In this document: piece by piece, positions 1-9,102 of the stretch | How positions within the stretch are numbered: position 1 is the stretch's first letter | How the letters are laid out: every line of letters begins with the position of its first letter | DNA from: Calditrichota bacterium | GTDB taxonomy: Bacteria > Calditrichota > Calditrichia > RBG-13-44-9 > J042 | Assembly (NCBI GenBank): GCA_013150955.1 | Contig: JAADJD010000017.1 | Location: 1 to 64,000, forward strand | DNA length: 64,000 nt | Direction of reading: 5' to 3' | Notes under the pieces: generated by a model | Told to the model about the DNA's origin: nothing | The model's input: the letters and a program-made list of their open reading frames with translations, nothing else | Database searches by the model: none | Position numbers and translations under genes: made by a program

Positions 1-194
1 CTTAGAAAAACCGATAAGATAGTTAATAATCGTTGATCAGTTACGTCTTCCCTTCTCATGGCTGAAGCTATAAGTTTATATAAACTTTCATTCATTAATA
101 CCCAGATATTATTAGGAAAAAACCTCTATAATAACGATAGATTATAGAGCGTTTTAACGGTTTGTGTTGTCTAATTAGCAGAAATGGGTAAGCA
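1..194. other. Leading intergenic DNA, nothing recognised
   Basis: AT-rich sequence at the window edge. I see no convincing reading frame, RNA gene or repeat before the dispersed element that starts near 195. A gene could lie just outside the window. Confidence 0.4.
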
Positions 195-363
195 TAATAA
201 AATCCATTGGATTAAAACTGGATTATAATTTGTTCCTGGAATTATTCGCTGTTTTGTGGATGTGCTTTGGATGCATTCGCGTGATTCGCGGTTTAATGCA
301 TTATTTGGGATTATCGTTCATGTTCATTCGTGTAATTCGTGGGGGGATGTAAAATCCGGGTTT
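195..363 (+). repeat. Dispersed MITE-like element, 5'-truncated, plus an inverted left arm
   Basis: Positions 195-312 match the middle and right end of the dispersed element found throughout the window: the CATTGGATT block, the ATTCGCxxTTTTGT block, then the right terminus GTGATTCGCGGTTTAATGC ending in TTTGGGATT. The left terminal arm is missing. Positions 313-363 carry a left-type arm in the opposite orientation (TTCGTGTAATTCGTGG ending CCGGGTTT). The copy is therefore composite. It sits upstream of the DinG-like gene. Confidence 0.75.
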
Positions 364-464
364 GAAGCGTAATCTGGGATTGGCGGAACAAATCACCAGT
401 AGCGCCTACGCCGTTCTTTTCGTAAATTTTTATGACTATTTCAGGAAAGGATTTGTTTTTCAGG

Positions 465-3443
465 ATGGAAAATACGGTACCTACAGAATTATTAACTCCG
501 GAATTGCTGGATGACCTGAAGTTATCGCAATTCGTTGCTCTGGACATTGAGACCACGGGACTGGATTATCAAAAAGAGGACATTATCGAATTTGGTGCGG
601 CCCGCTTTGTCCATGGAAAGCCCGTTGACCGGATCCAGTTTTTTATCCGTCCAGGCAAAGCCATTCCCGAATACATCACCCGCATCACCGGAATCACCGA
701 TGAGGATGTGAAGGATGCCCCACCTTTTGCCGAAGTGGTCTCCACCATCCGGGAATTCATTGGGGACGATCCCATTGTTGCTCACAACGTGAATTTTGAT
801 CTCCCATTTCTGGAATACCACATGCGCCGGGCAGTTGGGGATCTGGTGGACTGGGACGCACGGGTGAAAAGATATCATTTTCTGCCCAATCCAAAGTTCG
901 ACACCGTGATACTGGCCAAAATGTACCTGCATTTTCTGCATTCCTTTCGGCTGGCAGCCCTGGCAAAATATTTCCAGATCCCCATGGAAAATGCGCATCG
1001 TGCTTTACCGGATGCCGAGACAGCCGGCTATATCTTCCTGAAGCTGGTGGAAATCAGTCTGCGAACCCGATTTTCGGATGTGCAAAAAATCCTGCAAATT
1101 CTGGAGCCCACGGATGAGCCCATCAAACTGTTCTTCGAAAACCTGGCTCTGTGCCTGGCCACGGGAAAATATCGATTCCCCGAGGGATTACACCGGGAAG
1201 ATTTTACCATTCAGACCCATTTTTACAATATCATCGGAGAAGAGAATGTCTCCGGGGCAGGTACTCTGGAGATCCAACCCATTGATGAGGAAGAGGTGGC
1301 CGCTTTCTTCGAAGCGGGCGGTGAGTTGAGTCAGGAATTTGCGGCGTACGAGGTACGGGATCAACAGGTGGCCATGGCCCGCGCCATTGCCCGTGCATTT
1401 AATGAAGGGAAATTCCTGGTGGTGGAAGCCGGTACCGGTACCGGAAAATCCCTGGCATACCTGGTGCCTGCCATCAAATGGGCAACCCGCAATAATGGCC
1501 CGCACGGTCGGGTGATTGTCAGCACCAATACCAAAAATCTGCAGGAGCAGTTATTCTTTAAAGACCTTCCCATTCTACATAGCATTTTAAAAGAGCGCTT
1601 TAAGGCTGTTTTGCTTAAGGGGAAAGCCAATTACCTGTGTCTGGAAAAATGGGTTACCGTTTTGCACGATATTCAATACCGGCTGTCTGAAAATGAACGG
1701 GTGAAAATCCTGCCCCTGTATTTTTGGGCCCAGCAAACTCAAACGGGCGACATATCCGAAAACAACGGTTTTCAGGCAGAGCGGAACCCGGGTCTGTGGA
1801 GCAAGTTCATTGCGGAAAACAATTATTGTCCAGGACGTACCTGCAAGTATTACGATCGCTGTTTTCTGTGGAGGGCAAGAAACCATGCCCGCGATGCCCA
1901 CCTGGTTCTGGTGAATCATTCCCTTTTATTTTCGGATCTGGCCACGGAACAGGCCATTCTGGGGGACTATGTGAACCTGATTCTGGATGAGGCCCACAAT
2001 ATTGAAAAAACCGCCACCGATTATCTGGGGACGGCCATCACCCTGTGGGAATTTCGCGACCTGTTCCGCAAGCTTTACGCAAAGGATAAAATCGAAACCG
2101 GTGTACTGGTGCAATTAAAGCGCCGGGCTCAGCAGGGGAAACTGTCGGCTTCCCGAAAAAAGGCCCTGTTACGGATGGTGGAGCAATTGATCGATCAAAT
2201 ACCGGAGGCCTGGAAAATCACGCAGGGATTTTTCCGGCAGCTGACTGCCGAACTGCGCCAGATGGTGGGTGATGGGGAATACGCGTCTGCCAGCGGTGAA
2301 GGGCGTTCTCCTCAGAAACATCGCTACACGCGGGACAACAACCTCATGGGGCGCATGAAAACCTATTATGACGATTGTCGACGACGAATCAGCCGTATCC
2401 AGAGCGACCTCAATGACTTAATCGAATATTTCAAAGAATTGCCTGAAAATAGTTTTGAGTACCAGCAACAAATTTATCAGGAATTAAATGCCCAATTCAG
2501 CCAGGCGGAGTTGCTCGTTAACAATCTGGAGTTTTTGTTGGCCGCGGAGTGGGACAATTTTGTCTACTGGTTTGAGTTAACCCAGCGACTGGACAGCGAC
2601 GATGTCCGACTTTATGCCGCTCCCCTGGAGGTGGCCAGTATCCTGGCCCAGCGCCTGTACGGCAAATTGCACACTGGGATCTTTACCAGCGCCACCCTTG
2701 CCGTGAATCGGGAGTTCACTTATTTTCAAAAACGGGTGGGACTGGATCTGGTGGATGCCGAGCGGGTGGAAACGTTATTACTGGACTCTCCCTTCTGTTA
2801 CGACGATCAGGTGCTGCTCCTGGTACCGTCCTATATTTCCGAACCCCGGGAAACCGATTATCTGCCCGAGGTCAAGCGCTTCATTCAACATCTGGCCCGC
2901 CATTTACCAAAGGGCACGCTGGTGTTGTTTACATCTTACGCCATGCTCAACGACGTTTACCGTGCCGTCCGCGATACCTTTGAGGCGGAAAATCTGCTGT
3001 TGCTGGGACAGGGGATAGATGGGAGTCGCCATACCATCATCAATCAATTCAAGATGATTGAGCGATCCGTTCTGTTTGGTACCGACAGTTTCTGGGAGGG
3101 GATCGATGTACCGGGTAAGGCGCTGGAACTGCTGCTCATTACCCGGCTACCTTTCGACGTCCCCTCTGAACCCATTATTCAGGCCAAAGCGGAACGGATT
3201 CGCAAACAGGGGGGAAATCCATTCATGGACTTTTCCATTCCCGAAGCCGTGATCCGGTTTCGTCAGGGCTTTGGTCGCCTTATCCGCAGCAAAACCGATT
3301 ACGGAGCCATTGTGATACTGGATACGCGCGTTATCAAAAAACTCTATGGCCGCATCTTCTTGCAATCCCTTCCCATTCACGCCCGCATTGTCAGTAGCGA
3401 AGAAGAATGCTGGCAGATGTTGAAAGATTGGTTTGGGAAATGA
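465..3443 (+). CDS. dinG: DnaQ-type exonuclease fused to DinG-family helicase
   Basis: Predicted DNA repair/recombination enzyme joining a 3'-5' exonuclease of the DnaQ/DEDD type to a superfamily 2 helicase of the DinG/XPD type, about 992 residues. The N-terminal exonuclease begins with the metal-binding DIETTGLD motif (D27, E29), followed by HNVNFDLPFL. The helicase part has Walker A (AGTGTGKS, about residue 325) and a DEAH box at D508. Cysteines 392, 455, 460 and 466 lie where DinG/XPD proteins bind an iron-sulfur cluster. The C-terminal FGTDSFWEGIDVPG and RQGFGRLIRS motifs are typical of DinG. An upstream in-frame ATG at 432 has no ribosome site, whereas AGGAAAGG lies at 443-450, so I prefer 465, although the spacing is long. 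The gene stands alone. Confidence 0.93.
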   Translation: MENTVPTELLTPELLDDLKLSQFVALDIETTGLDYQKEDIIEFGAARFVHGKPVDRIQFFIRPGKAIPEYITRITGITDEDVKDAPPFAEVVSTIREFIGDDPIVAHNVNFDLPFLEYHMRRAVGDLVDWDARVKRYHFLPNPKFDTVILAKMYLHFLHSFRLAALAKYFQIPMENAHRALPDAETAGYIFLKLVEISLRTRFSDVQKILQILEPTDEPIKLFFENLALCLATGKYRFPEGLHREDFTIQTHFYNIIGEENVSGAGTLEIQPIDEEEVAAFFEAGGELSQEFAAYEVRDQQVAMARAIARAFNEGKFLVVEAGTGTGKSLAYLVPAIKWATRNNGPHGRVIVSTNTKNLQEQLFFKDLPILHSILKERFKAVLLKGKANYLCLEKWVTVLHDIQYRLSENERVKILPLYFWAQQTQTGDISENNGFQAERNPGLWSKFIAENNYCPGRTCKYYDRCFLWRARNHARDAHLVLVNHSLLFSDLATEQAILGDYVNLILDEAHNIEKTATDYLGTAITLWEFRDLFRKLYAKDKIETGVLVQLKRRAQQGKLSASRKKALLRMVEQLIDQIPEAWKITQGFFRQLTAELRQMVGDGEYASASGEGRSPQKHRYTRDNNLMGRMKTYYDDCRRRISRIQSDLNDLIEYFKELPENSFEYQQQIYQELNAQFSQAELLVNNLEFLLAAEWDNFVYWFELTQRLDSDDVRLYAAPLEVASILAQRLYGKLHTGIFTSATLAVNREFTYFQKRVGLDLVDAERVETLLLDSPFCYDDQVLLLVPSYISEPRETDYLPEVKRFIQHLARHLPKGTLVLFTSYAMLNDVYRAVRDTFEAENLLLLGQGIDGSRHTIINQFKMIERSVLFGTDSFWEGIDVPGKALELLLITRLPFDVPSEPIIQAKAERIRKQGGNPFMDFSIPEAVIRFRQGFGRLIRSKTDYGAIVILDTRVIKKLYGRIFLQSLPIHARIVSSEEECWQMLKDWFGK

Positions 3444-3486
3444 ATCACGCAGTTCACCGGAGCACATCTACGAATATTTCACTCCG

Positions 3487-4674
3487 CTACTTCAGTCGCT
3501 GGATGGCTTCCAGGAAAAAGCGGATGGCCAGTTCCACCACTTCGAAAGGTACATCGAAGTGGCCATTATGGAGCGGGGGTTGATCATCTTTGGTTTTAAT
3601 GCCAAAACGCACCAGGGCAGAGGGCACTTCCTGGGCATAATACCCAAAGTCGTCTCCCCCGGAGGAACGAAAGTCGGAGATAAACGTAATCGGAGAAGGT
3701 TCGGCAGTGCGGGCAATTTCCTGCAACTGACGAATCAAATTTTCATCGTTCAGCACCGGTGGGGCGCCTTCCACGCGCGTAAATTCAGCCTGCACCCCAT
3801 TCTCCGTTTCCAGCTGTTGCAGTAACGTGCGGAATTTCATCAGAAAACGATTTTTGGAGCTGCGGCTGGTAACCCGCAAAGTGCCGGTCAGGGTGAGTTC
3901 TCTGGGAATGATGTTATACCCTTCTCCGGCATGAATTTCCGTAAACGTTAACACCACCGGATGTTCCAGCCAGTTAAATTCCCGGTAAATGATGCCGTAG
4001 CTCTCGTCGACCAGGCGAGAGGCCAGCCAGATGAGGTCGGCCGTTTCGAACGGTCGGGCAGAATGGCCACCGGCACCTTTCAATTTTAAGTCCAATCGCA
4101 CGCTTTGCATATTGACCCAGCCAGAAGTCAGTGAAATGATCCCCAGTGGCAGGCGGGGATCCACATGCTGGCTCAGCGCATATTTCACGCCATTCAAAAC
4201 ACCATGCTCCATGAACTTTGGGGCACCAGCGGGGATCGGTTCCTCGGCCGGTTGAAACACCACACGGATATTGTGGGGAAGAATCAACTGCAGCTGATGA
4301 ATGGCGGCTGCCACTCCCACCATAATCGTGGTGTGAACATCGTGACCACAGGCGTGGCACACACCTGGGTTCTTTGATCGATAGGGAACCGTTTTTGAAT
4401 CCTGGAGCGGTAATGCATCAATATCCGCTCGCAACATGATGAACGGGGCGTCCTCCTGAAACACAAAATCCACCCATCCTCCTGTTTCAATCGGGCGGTG
4501 AAATTCCTCGATGCCGAACTTTTTCAGAAATTCAATAATTTTCTCCGTGGTACGGAACTCCTGCCAGGACAATTCCGGGTGCTGGTGCAGATCCTCCCGA
4601 AAGCGTTTCAAATCGGGCAGAAGTTTTTTGATGACCGAAAGGGTGGTTTGAGAGGATGAGCGGGATGTTTTCAT
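3487..4674 (-). CDS. M20D-family amidohydrolase (N-acyl-amino-acid/hippurate hydrolase type)
   Basis: Predicted metal-dependent amidohydrolase of peptidase family M20, subfamily D, which cleaves N-acyl amino acids or related amides; the substrate cannot be read from sequence. About 395 residues, the normal length. Visible landmarks are HQHPELSWQE (30-39), the metal-binding CHACGHD (106-112), FQPAEEP, QHVDPRLPLG and the dimerisation-domain HSARP. There is no signal peptide, so it is probably cytoplasmic. The start at 4674 is preceded by AGAGGA at good spacing; an in-frame ATG at 4758 would add 28 low-complexity residues and is less likely. Its 3' end faces the dinG-like gene with a gap of about 40 bp. 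Confidence 0.9.
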   Translation of the reverse strand: MKTSRSSSQTTLSVIKKLLPDLKRFREDLHQHPELSWQEFRTTEKIIEFLKKFGIEEFHRPIETGGWVDFVFQEDAPFIMLRADIDALPLQDSKTVPYRSKNPGVCHACGHDVHTTIMVGVAAAIHQLQLILPHNIRVVFQPAEEPIPAGAPKFMEHGVLNGVKYALSQHVDPRLPLGIISLTSGWVNMQSVRLDLKLKGAGGHSARPFETADLIWLASRLVDESYGIIYREFNWLEHPVVLTFTEIHAGEGYNIIPRELTLTGTLRVTSRSSKNRFLMKFRTLLQQLETENGVQAEFTRVEGAPPVLNDENLIRQLQEIARTAEPSPITFISDFRSSGGDDFGYYAQEVPSALVRFGIKTKDDQPPLHNGHFDVPFEVVELAIRFFLEAIQRLK

Positions 4675-4797
4675 GGAATTAATCCTCTTATTTTTATTCC
4701 GCAATATAAAATGATTTGGCGAATTAGGAAATAACCGGTTAAAAAATTCCATTCCCAATTTGATTGTTTTGCCGGGACTTACTTCCGGTTCCCCGCT

Positions 4798-5014
4798 AAA
4801 CCCGGATTATGCATTAGACCACAAATTGCACGAATGAACACAAATAATAAACCCAGATTATGCATTCGCCTACGAATAACACGAATTCACACCAATAATA
4901 AAATGCACTGGATTCTCTCTGGATGAAAATGTTTACCTGAATATATTCGCTATTTTGTTGGTTTTTTTTCGAATTCATTCGCGTGATTCGTGGTTCCATG
5001 CATGAGTTGGGTTA
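4798..5014 (+). repeat. Dispersed MITE-like element with duplicated left arm
   Basis: The stretch between the amidohydrolase start and the small gene at 5129 is largely one copy of the dispersed element. A left arm (AACCCGGATTATGCATTAG...) occupies 4799-4848 and is followed at once by a second left arm (AACCCAGATTATGCATTCG...) that begins a complete unit. The unit runs through the GGATGAAAATG and ATTCGCTATTTTGT blocks to the right terminus (CATTCGCGTGATTCGTGG...GTTGGGTT) near 5013. Only the left arm is tandemly duplicated. Confidence 0.85.
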
Positions 5015-5128
5015 AATCGATCTGTCCCAATTTTTTTTGATTTGCGGGATACGTGACCCAACTCCCGAAACCACTGAAAATATTTTGTATTTTGTCGAAC
5101 ACAGGAATAAATAAAATGAGAGTCAGGG

Positions 5129-5389
5129 ATGCTGCTTCAGGTCCAGGAACATGACCGTCGGCGATTGGTGGGGCGTCGGTATGAGGATTATCTTCGAAAC
5201 GATATTGTTATCGAATTATCCCCGGAAGAGAAGACCTGGCGCATGATCTTTCAGGATCCACGGTACCAGAGCATGCTGGATCGGCGACGAAAAGTGCGAC
5301 GTATTCACGACCGATTACCCCTGCCTGCCGAATCCAGTTTCACCCCGCATACGTCTTTCTTCCTCCTTGAGGAAGAGATGGAATCATGA
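5129..5389 (+). CDS. Small charged hypothetical protein
   Basis: A possible 86-residue cytoplasmic protein, rich in Arg, Glu and Asp in its first 65 residues (EHDRRRLVGRRYEDY, DRRRKVRRIHDR). No signal peptide, membrane segment or family is recognised. A purine-rich GAGAG/CAGGG stretch precedes the ATG. It lies alone between two repeat blocks, with no neighbour on its strand. The composition is coherent enough to be coding, but the short length and isolation leave real doubt. Confidence 0.4.
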   Translation: MLLQVQEHDRRRLVGRRYEDYLRNDIVIELSPEEKTWRMIFQDPRYQSMLDRRRKVRRIHDRLPLPAESSFTPHTSFFLLEEEMES

Positions 5390-5395
5390 CCACAC

Positions 5396-5960
5396 TGTTT
5401 ACAGTAAGCAGTAACCAATGGTAGTCGCAGGCGTTATACCCAATTTGCAGTTCCTGGTAAGCAGTTTGCAATATGCACCGGTAGTCGCAGGCTTTACGCC
5501 TGCGGTGTTTTTCTTTGCCAGACGTTGTAAATGGCAGAGAAGTCCCCCCCGCAAGGCGGGAGGGGACTACCGGCTCTGGAGAGTCGTGTTACGGTACCAA
5601 ATGGTAGCCTGCGGTTTTTTTCTTTGCCCGACGTGGTAAATGGCAGAGAAATCCCCCCGCAAGGCGGTGGGGGGACTACCGACTCTGGAGAGTCGGGTTA
5701 AAATTGGTAGCCCTGCTCTCTGAGCGGGTACGTGCGCCGGCAAGCTAAGAATCCCCGCAAAGCGGGGATAACGACTCGGAGAGTCGTGTTACAGTACCAA
5801 ATGGTAGCCTGCGGTATTTTTCTTTGCACGACGTGGTAAGTGGCAAAGAAGTCCCTCCCCCCGCAAGGCGGGGGGGACTACCGACTCTGGAGAGTCGGGT
5901 TACAGTACTGCCGCTCTCCAAATCAGGTACGAACGAAAGCAAGCTAAAACACCCGCTGCG
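5396..5960. repeat. Array of palindromic GC-rich repeats (about 110-bp units)
   Basis: Degenerate tandem units begin at GCCTGCGGT at 5498, 5607 and 5807. Each contains a TTTTTCTTTGC block, a GACGTxGTAAxTGGCAxAGAA block, a hairpin with arms like CCCCCCGC-aag-GCGGGGGG, then GACTACCG and GACTCTGGAGAGTC. A shortened variant (TCCCCGC-aaa-GCGGGGA) lies at 5750-5800. The first two unit starts are 109 bp apart and the next two 200 bp apart. Upstream, GTAGTCGCAGGC occurs at about 5423 and 5481, the second as a short palindrome GCAGGCtttacGCCTGC. No gene is supported in 5390-6085. Confidence 0.7.
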
Positions 5961-6085
5961 GTGGAATAATTATTCTGGTGGAAATGGCCTGTATAACAGT
6001 TCGTAGCATGCAATGGGCAATTCTTTAAATTTCCAATTCCACCCCTGCATTCGCATTCTTTTGCGCGATTCGCGGTTTCATATAA

Positions 6086-6877
6086 TTACTCATCCGGAAT
6101 GTAGATTTTCCCTTCCAGGTACAACACAGCCTGTCCCCGGATCGCCACCCGATCTCCCACAAGCGTCGCCTTGACTTCACCCCCGCGTTTCGAAAGCTGA
6201 CGGGCGGTCAGGGATGTTTTGCCCAATCTCTCCGCCCAGTAAGGAACCAGTTGGGTAAACGCCGATCCAGTCACCGGATCTTCATCCACGCCCAGCTTTG
6301 GTGCAAAAAACCGCAAAACAAAGTCGTGGCCATTCCCCGGTGCGGTGACGATGACACCCCGCAAGTCCAGCTTTTTGAGCTGGCTAAAGTCCGGTTGCAG
6401 GTTCCGGATTTCTGCAGCACTACGAAAAACTGCCAGATAATCCTGTGCCTTCCAGCATGCCACGGGCGTTTGTTGAAGGGCTTCCTGAAGCGCAGGCGGT
6501 GTTTCGCAGGGGATTGGCGGTTGCGCAGGAAAATCCATTTCCAGTCCATCCGGTGTTTGCTTTACAGCAAGTGGCCCGGAGCGGGAGTGAAAACGGATCG
6601 TTTCATTCGAGTAACCTTCTTTCTGGAAAATCACATAGGCCGCTGCCAGCGTCGCGTGTCCACACAAATCCACTTCCGCTACCGGGGTAAACCAGCGAAT
6701 GCGATATGTTCCATCCCGCTGTTTGACGTAAAATGCTGTTTCCGAAAGATTGTTTTCGCTGGCAATGGCCTGTAGCAGGGCATCATCCAGCCAGCTTGGC
6801 AGGGGACACACCGCGGCAGGATTCCCCGAAAAAAGCCTGCTGGTAAACGCATCCACCTGATAAATGGGAATTTCCAT
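6086..6877 (-). CDS. PhzF-family isomerase-like protein
   Basis: A 263-residue member of the PhzF/diaminopimelate-epimerase-fold family. PhzF itself isomerises a phenazine precursor; most homologues, probably including this one, act on unknown substrates. Visible family motifs are SGNPAAVCPLP (17-27), the catalytic-type glutamate in NNLSETAFY (E46), DLCGHATLAAAY and DEDPVTGSAF near residue 195. No other phenazine genes are present. The ATG lies 2 bp after the hpnE-like stop, so it is probably the last gene of the hpnCDE transcript, although nothing in the family links it to squalene synthesis. Confidence 0.88.
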   Translation of the reverse strand: MEIPIYQVDAFTSRLFSGNPAAVCPLPSWLDDALLQAIASENNLSETAFYVKQRDGTYRIRWFTPVAEVDLCGHATLAAAYVIFQKEGYSNETIRFHSRSGPLAVKQTPDGLEMDFPAQPPIPCETPPALQEALQQTPVACWKAQDYLAVFRSAAEIRNLQPDFSQLKKLDLRGVIVTAPGNGHDFVLRFFAPKLGVDEDPVTGSAFTQLVPYWAERLGKTSLTARQLSKRGGEVKATLVGDRVAIRGQAVLYLEGKIYIPDE

Positions 6878-6879
6878 GA

Positions 6880-8238
6880 TTACCCCGTCTCGCTTTGGTG
6901 TTCCATAAAATGCAGGGCTTTCTTTACGGCCTGGCGGCCACTAAACACAGCACTTTCGATGGTTGCCGGTAGACCGGTCTGAATCCAATCGCCTGCCAGA
7001 AATAGATTGGTTACGGGCGTTACGCAGGAAGGGCGAGCCGCATTGGCCTCCGGAGTTTGCCGGATGGTGGCCCGCTTTTCTTTAATCACTTTGTATTTCA
7101 CACATTGTAGATCGCGTATCAGATCGAGTCCCAGCCGCTTGCGCAATTCCTGATTCAACCCATCCATGATGGCTTCCACCGGTTGTTGGGCCAGATCATC
7201 GGCGGCGCTGCTGACCACGGTGTATCCATATAACCCGGATTGGACCTTCATCCAGGGTAGGGCGATTAGCCAGTGGAAGGGGGAATCCACAAATGCCATT
7301 GGAAAAGGATGTGAGATGGGCTGGCGTGTCCAGAGATTAATGGTGACGATGGGCGAATACCGCATGGATGTCAGGGATTGCCAGAGCGTCGGGAAGTGGG
7401 AGGCCAGGGGGTGAAGTAACACGCCCAGGGTATCCGGAGGGAGTGCCAGAATAACGGCGGGCGTTTCGAATACTTTCCCCTGAGGGCCAATCACGGCTTT
7501 TACCCTGTTTTTTTCGATCACCAGCCGGCGAATATGGGTGCGCAGGTAAACACTTCCCCCATGGCGCTGGATGAATTCCTTTGCCGGATCCCCGAAAATC
7601 TGTTGCAAGGGGCGGGCCGGAAATCCCAGCCCACTCAATCGGCTGGAATTTAAAAATGCAATCCGAAACGCATTTCGAAGCAGCAGGGCACTGGCCTGTT
7701 CCAGTGGTGTATTCAAAATGGCCAGGGTTAATGGTTCCCACAACATGCGCTTTAAAAAGGTCTGAGATTGCGGAAAACGCAACCATTCCGGTACGGTAAG
7801 CGACTCGATTCGAGTCTCGCTCTGAGTAAAGACCTTGGCGCCTGATTTTAGCAGGAATCCTTTCTCGTCCCAGGGAATTTCGCGCCGTAGTAAAAGCGGT
7901 ATTAAAAAGTGAAAGGGCGGGGGAAAAGGCCAGGTGCGAAAGGGGATGGAATGCCCCTCTGGAAACACATAATGGACAAACAGTCGTTTTTGGAAGCGTA
8001 CGTAATCGAGGGTGTTCAGTTTTTTCAGTAACCAGATGGTGTGTTCGAAGCTGGCTGCAAGCAGATGCTGTCCGTGATCGATGGTTTCTTTCACATCGCG
8101 GGCGAAGACAGATCGAGCGCGTCCCCCCAGAGCATAACTTTTCTCCAATACAATCGGCCGCAACCCGTGTTCCAGCGCCTCCAGGGCTGCCGACAGTCCC
8201 GCCAGTCCCCCTCCCACGATGATGATTTCTTTCGCCAT
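6880..8238 (-). CDS. hpnE: Hydroxysqualene dehydroxylase HpnE-like FAD oxidoreductase
   Basis: Predicted FAD-dependent amine-oxidase/phytoene-desaturase-type enzyme, 452 residues. It is assigned to HpnE, which reduces hydroxysqualene to squalene in the three-step route from farnesyl diphosphate. The N-terminal dinucleotide fold IVGGGLAGLSAALEA (7-21) ends at an acidic residue in VLEKS, and the C-terminal FAD motif LFLAGDWIQTGLPATIESA is intact. The assignment over a carotenoid desaturase rests on position directly after hpnD and hpnC: the start lies 1 bp after the hpnD stop. Orthologues are often membrane-associated. Confidence 0.86.
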   Translation of the reverse strand: MAKEIIIVGGGLAGLSAALEALEHGLRPIVLEKSYALGGRARSVFARDVKETIDHGQHLLAASFEHTIWLLKKLNTLDYVRFQKRLFVHYVFPEGHSIPFRTWPFPPPFHFLIPLLLRREIPWDEKGFLLKSGAKVFTQSETRIESLTVPEWLRFPQSQTFLKRMLWEPLTLAILNTPLEQASALLLRNAFRIAFLNSSRLSGLGFPARPLQQIFGDPAKEFIQRHGGSVYLRTHIRRLVIEKNRVKAVIGPQGKVFETPAVILALPPDTLGVLLHPLASHFPTLWQSLTSMRYSPIVTINLWTRQPISHPFPMAFVDSPFHWLIALPWMKVQSGLYGYTVVSSAADDLAQQPVEAIMDGLNQELRKRLGLDLIRDLQCVKYKVIKEKRATIRQTPEANAARPSCVTPVTNLFLAGDWIQTGLPATIESAVFSGRQAVKKALHFMEHQSETG

Positions 8239-8239
8239 A

Positions 8240-9094
8240 CTAACCCAACAGCTTAATCCGCGACACCGTGCGCAGTGTAATCACCAGTTTCCCGGGATTG
8301 GAAATCCGAATCCGTTCGTCAAACACGTTGTACTGGACCTGCTCCATCTTTTCCAGCAAGGCCCAATAAATGGCTCGCATGATTTCTGCGACCAGCATAT
8401 TTTTCCGATCGGAAGGGGGTAGGGCATCCGTTGCCAGTTGATAATATCGCCTGGCCCGCTGTGCCTCGAAGGCCATCAACTGGCGAAAGTTGGGGGTGTA
8501 CCGGGAGCGGAAAATGTCCTGTGGCTTCACCCGAAATTGCTGCAAATCCGTGGCCGGAAAATAAATCCTTCCCATCCGGGCATCTTTTTTCACATCCCGT
8601 AAAATGTTGGTCAGCTGCAAGGCGATCCCCAGATGTTCCGCATACTTTCGGGTCAGCGGATCCCGAAATCCAAAAATCTGGATGCTCATCAATCCCACAA
8701 TCGACGCTACCCGATAACAGTACAACTTCAGATCTTCAAAGGTTCGGTACTGGAAATTGTGTAAATCCATTCGTACGCCTTCGATCAGCTCCAGAAAGTA
8801 ATCCAGGGGAATCCGGAAATGTTCGGCCACCTGGCGTAAGGTGGCAAAGTAAGAGGAAACGTTCCGGGTGAAGCAGCGTTTTAATTCGCGTTCCCACCAA
8901 TTCAATTTTCGCAGTCGGGTTTCCACGGGTTCATCCAGCCGATCGGCAATGTCATCCGTCTGCCGACAAAAGGCATACAGCGTGTAGATGGCCTGACGTT
9001 TTTCCCGAGGCAAAAAGAAAAACGAATACAAAAAGTTACTTTTGCTTTGTTTGGTAATGGTTGCCGGATCCACCAATTGCAGATCGTTCATCAT
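8240..9094 (-). CDS. hpnD: Presqualene diphosphate synthase HpnD
   Basis: Trans-isoprenyl diphosphate synthase of the squalene/phytoene synthase family, about 284 residues, expected to condense two farnesyl diphosphates to presqualene diphosphate. The two aspartate-rich Mg-diphosphate sites are visible: QTDDIAD (about 45-51) and LRDVKKD (165-171). The start at 9094 follows AAAGGAAA at close spacing. A longer frame to 9145 would overlap hpnC and is less likely. It lies 8 bp downstream of the hpnC stop in the same transcript. Telling HpnD from HpnC rests on gene order and similarity by eye. Confidence 0.88.
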   Translation of the reverse strand: MMNDLQLVDPATITKQSKSNFLYSFFFLPREKRQAIYTLYAFCRQTDDIADRLDEPVETRLRKLNWWERELKRCFTRNVSSYFATLRQVAEHFRIPLDYFLELIEGVRMDLHNFQYRTFEDLKLYCYRVASIVGLMSIQIFGFRDPLTRKYAEHLGIALQLTNILRDVKKDARMGRIYFPATDLQQFRVKPQDIFRSRYTPNFRQLMAFEAQRARRYYQLATDALPPSDRKNMLVAEIMRAIYWALLEKMEQVQYNVFDERIRISNPGKLVITLRTVSRIKLLG

Positions 9095-9102
9095 ATTTTC
9101 CT

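Noticed and set aside
311-556. Minus-strand 81-residue frame at the window start
   Set aside because: It spans a dispersed repeat arm and the start of the DinG-like gene, with no domain or ribosome site.
5498-5920. Possible CRISPR array
   Set aside because: The repeated units are long (about 110 bp), directly adjacent and include palindromes; there are no unique spacers and no cas genes.
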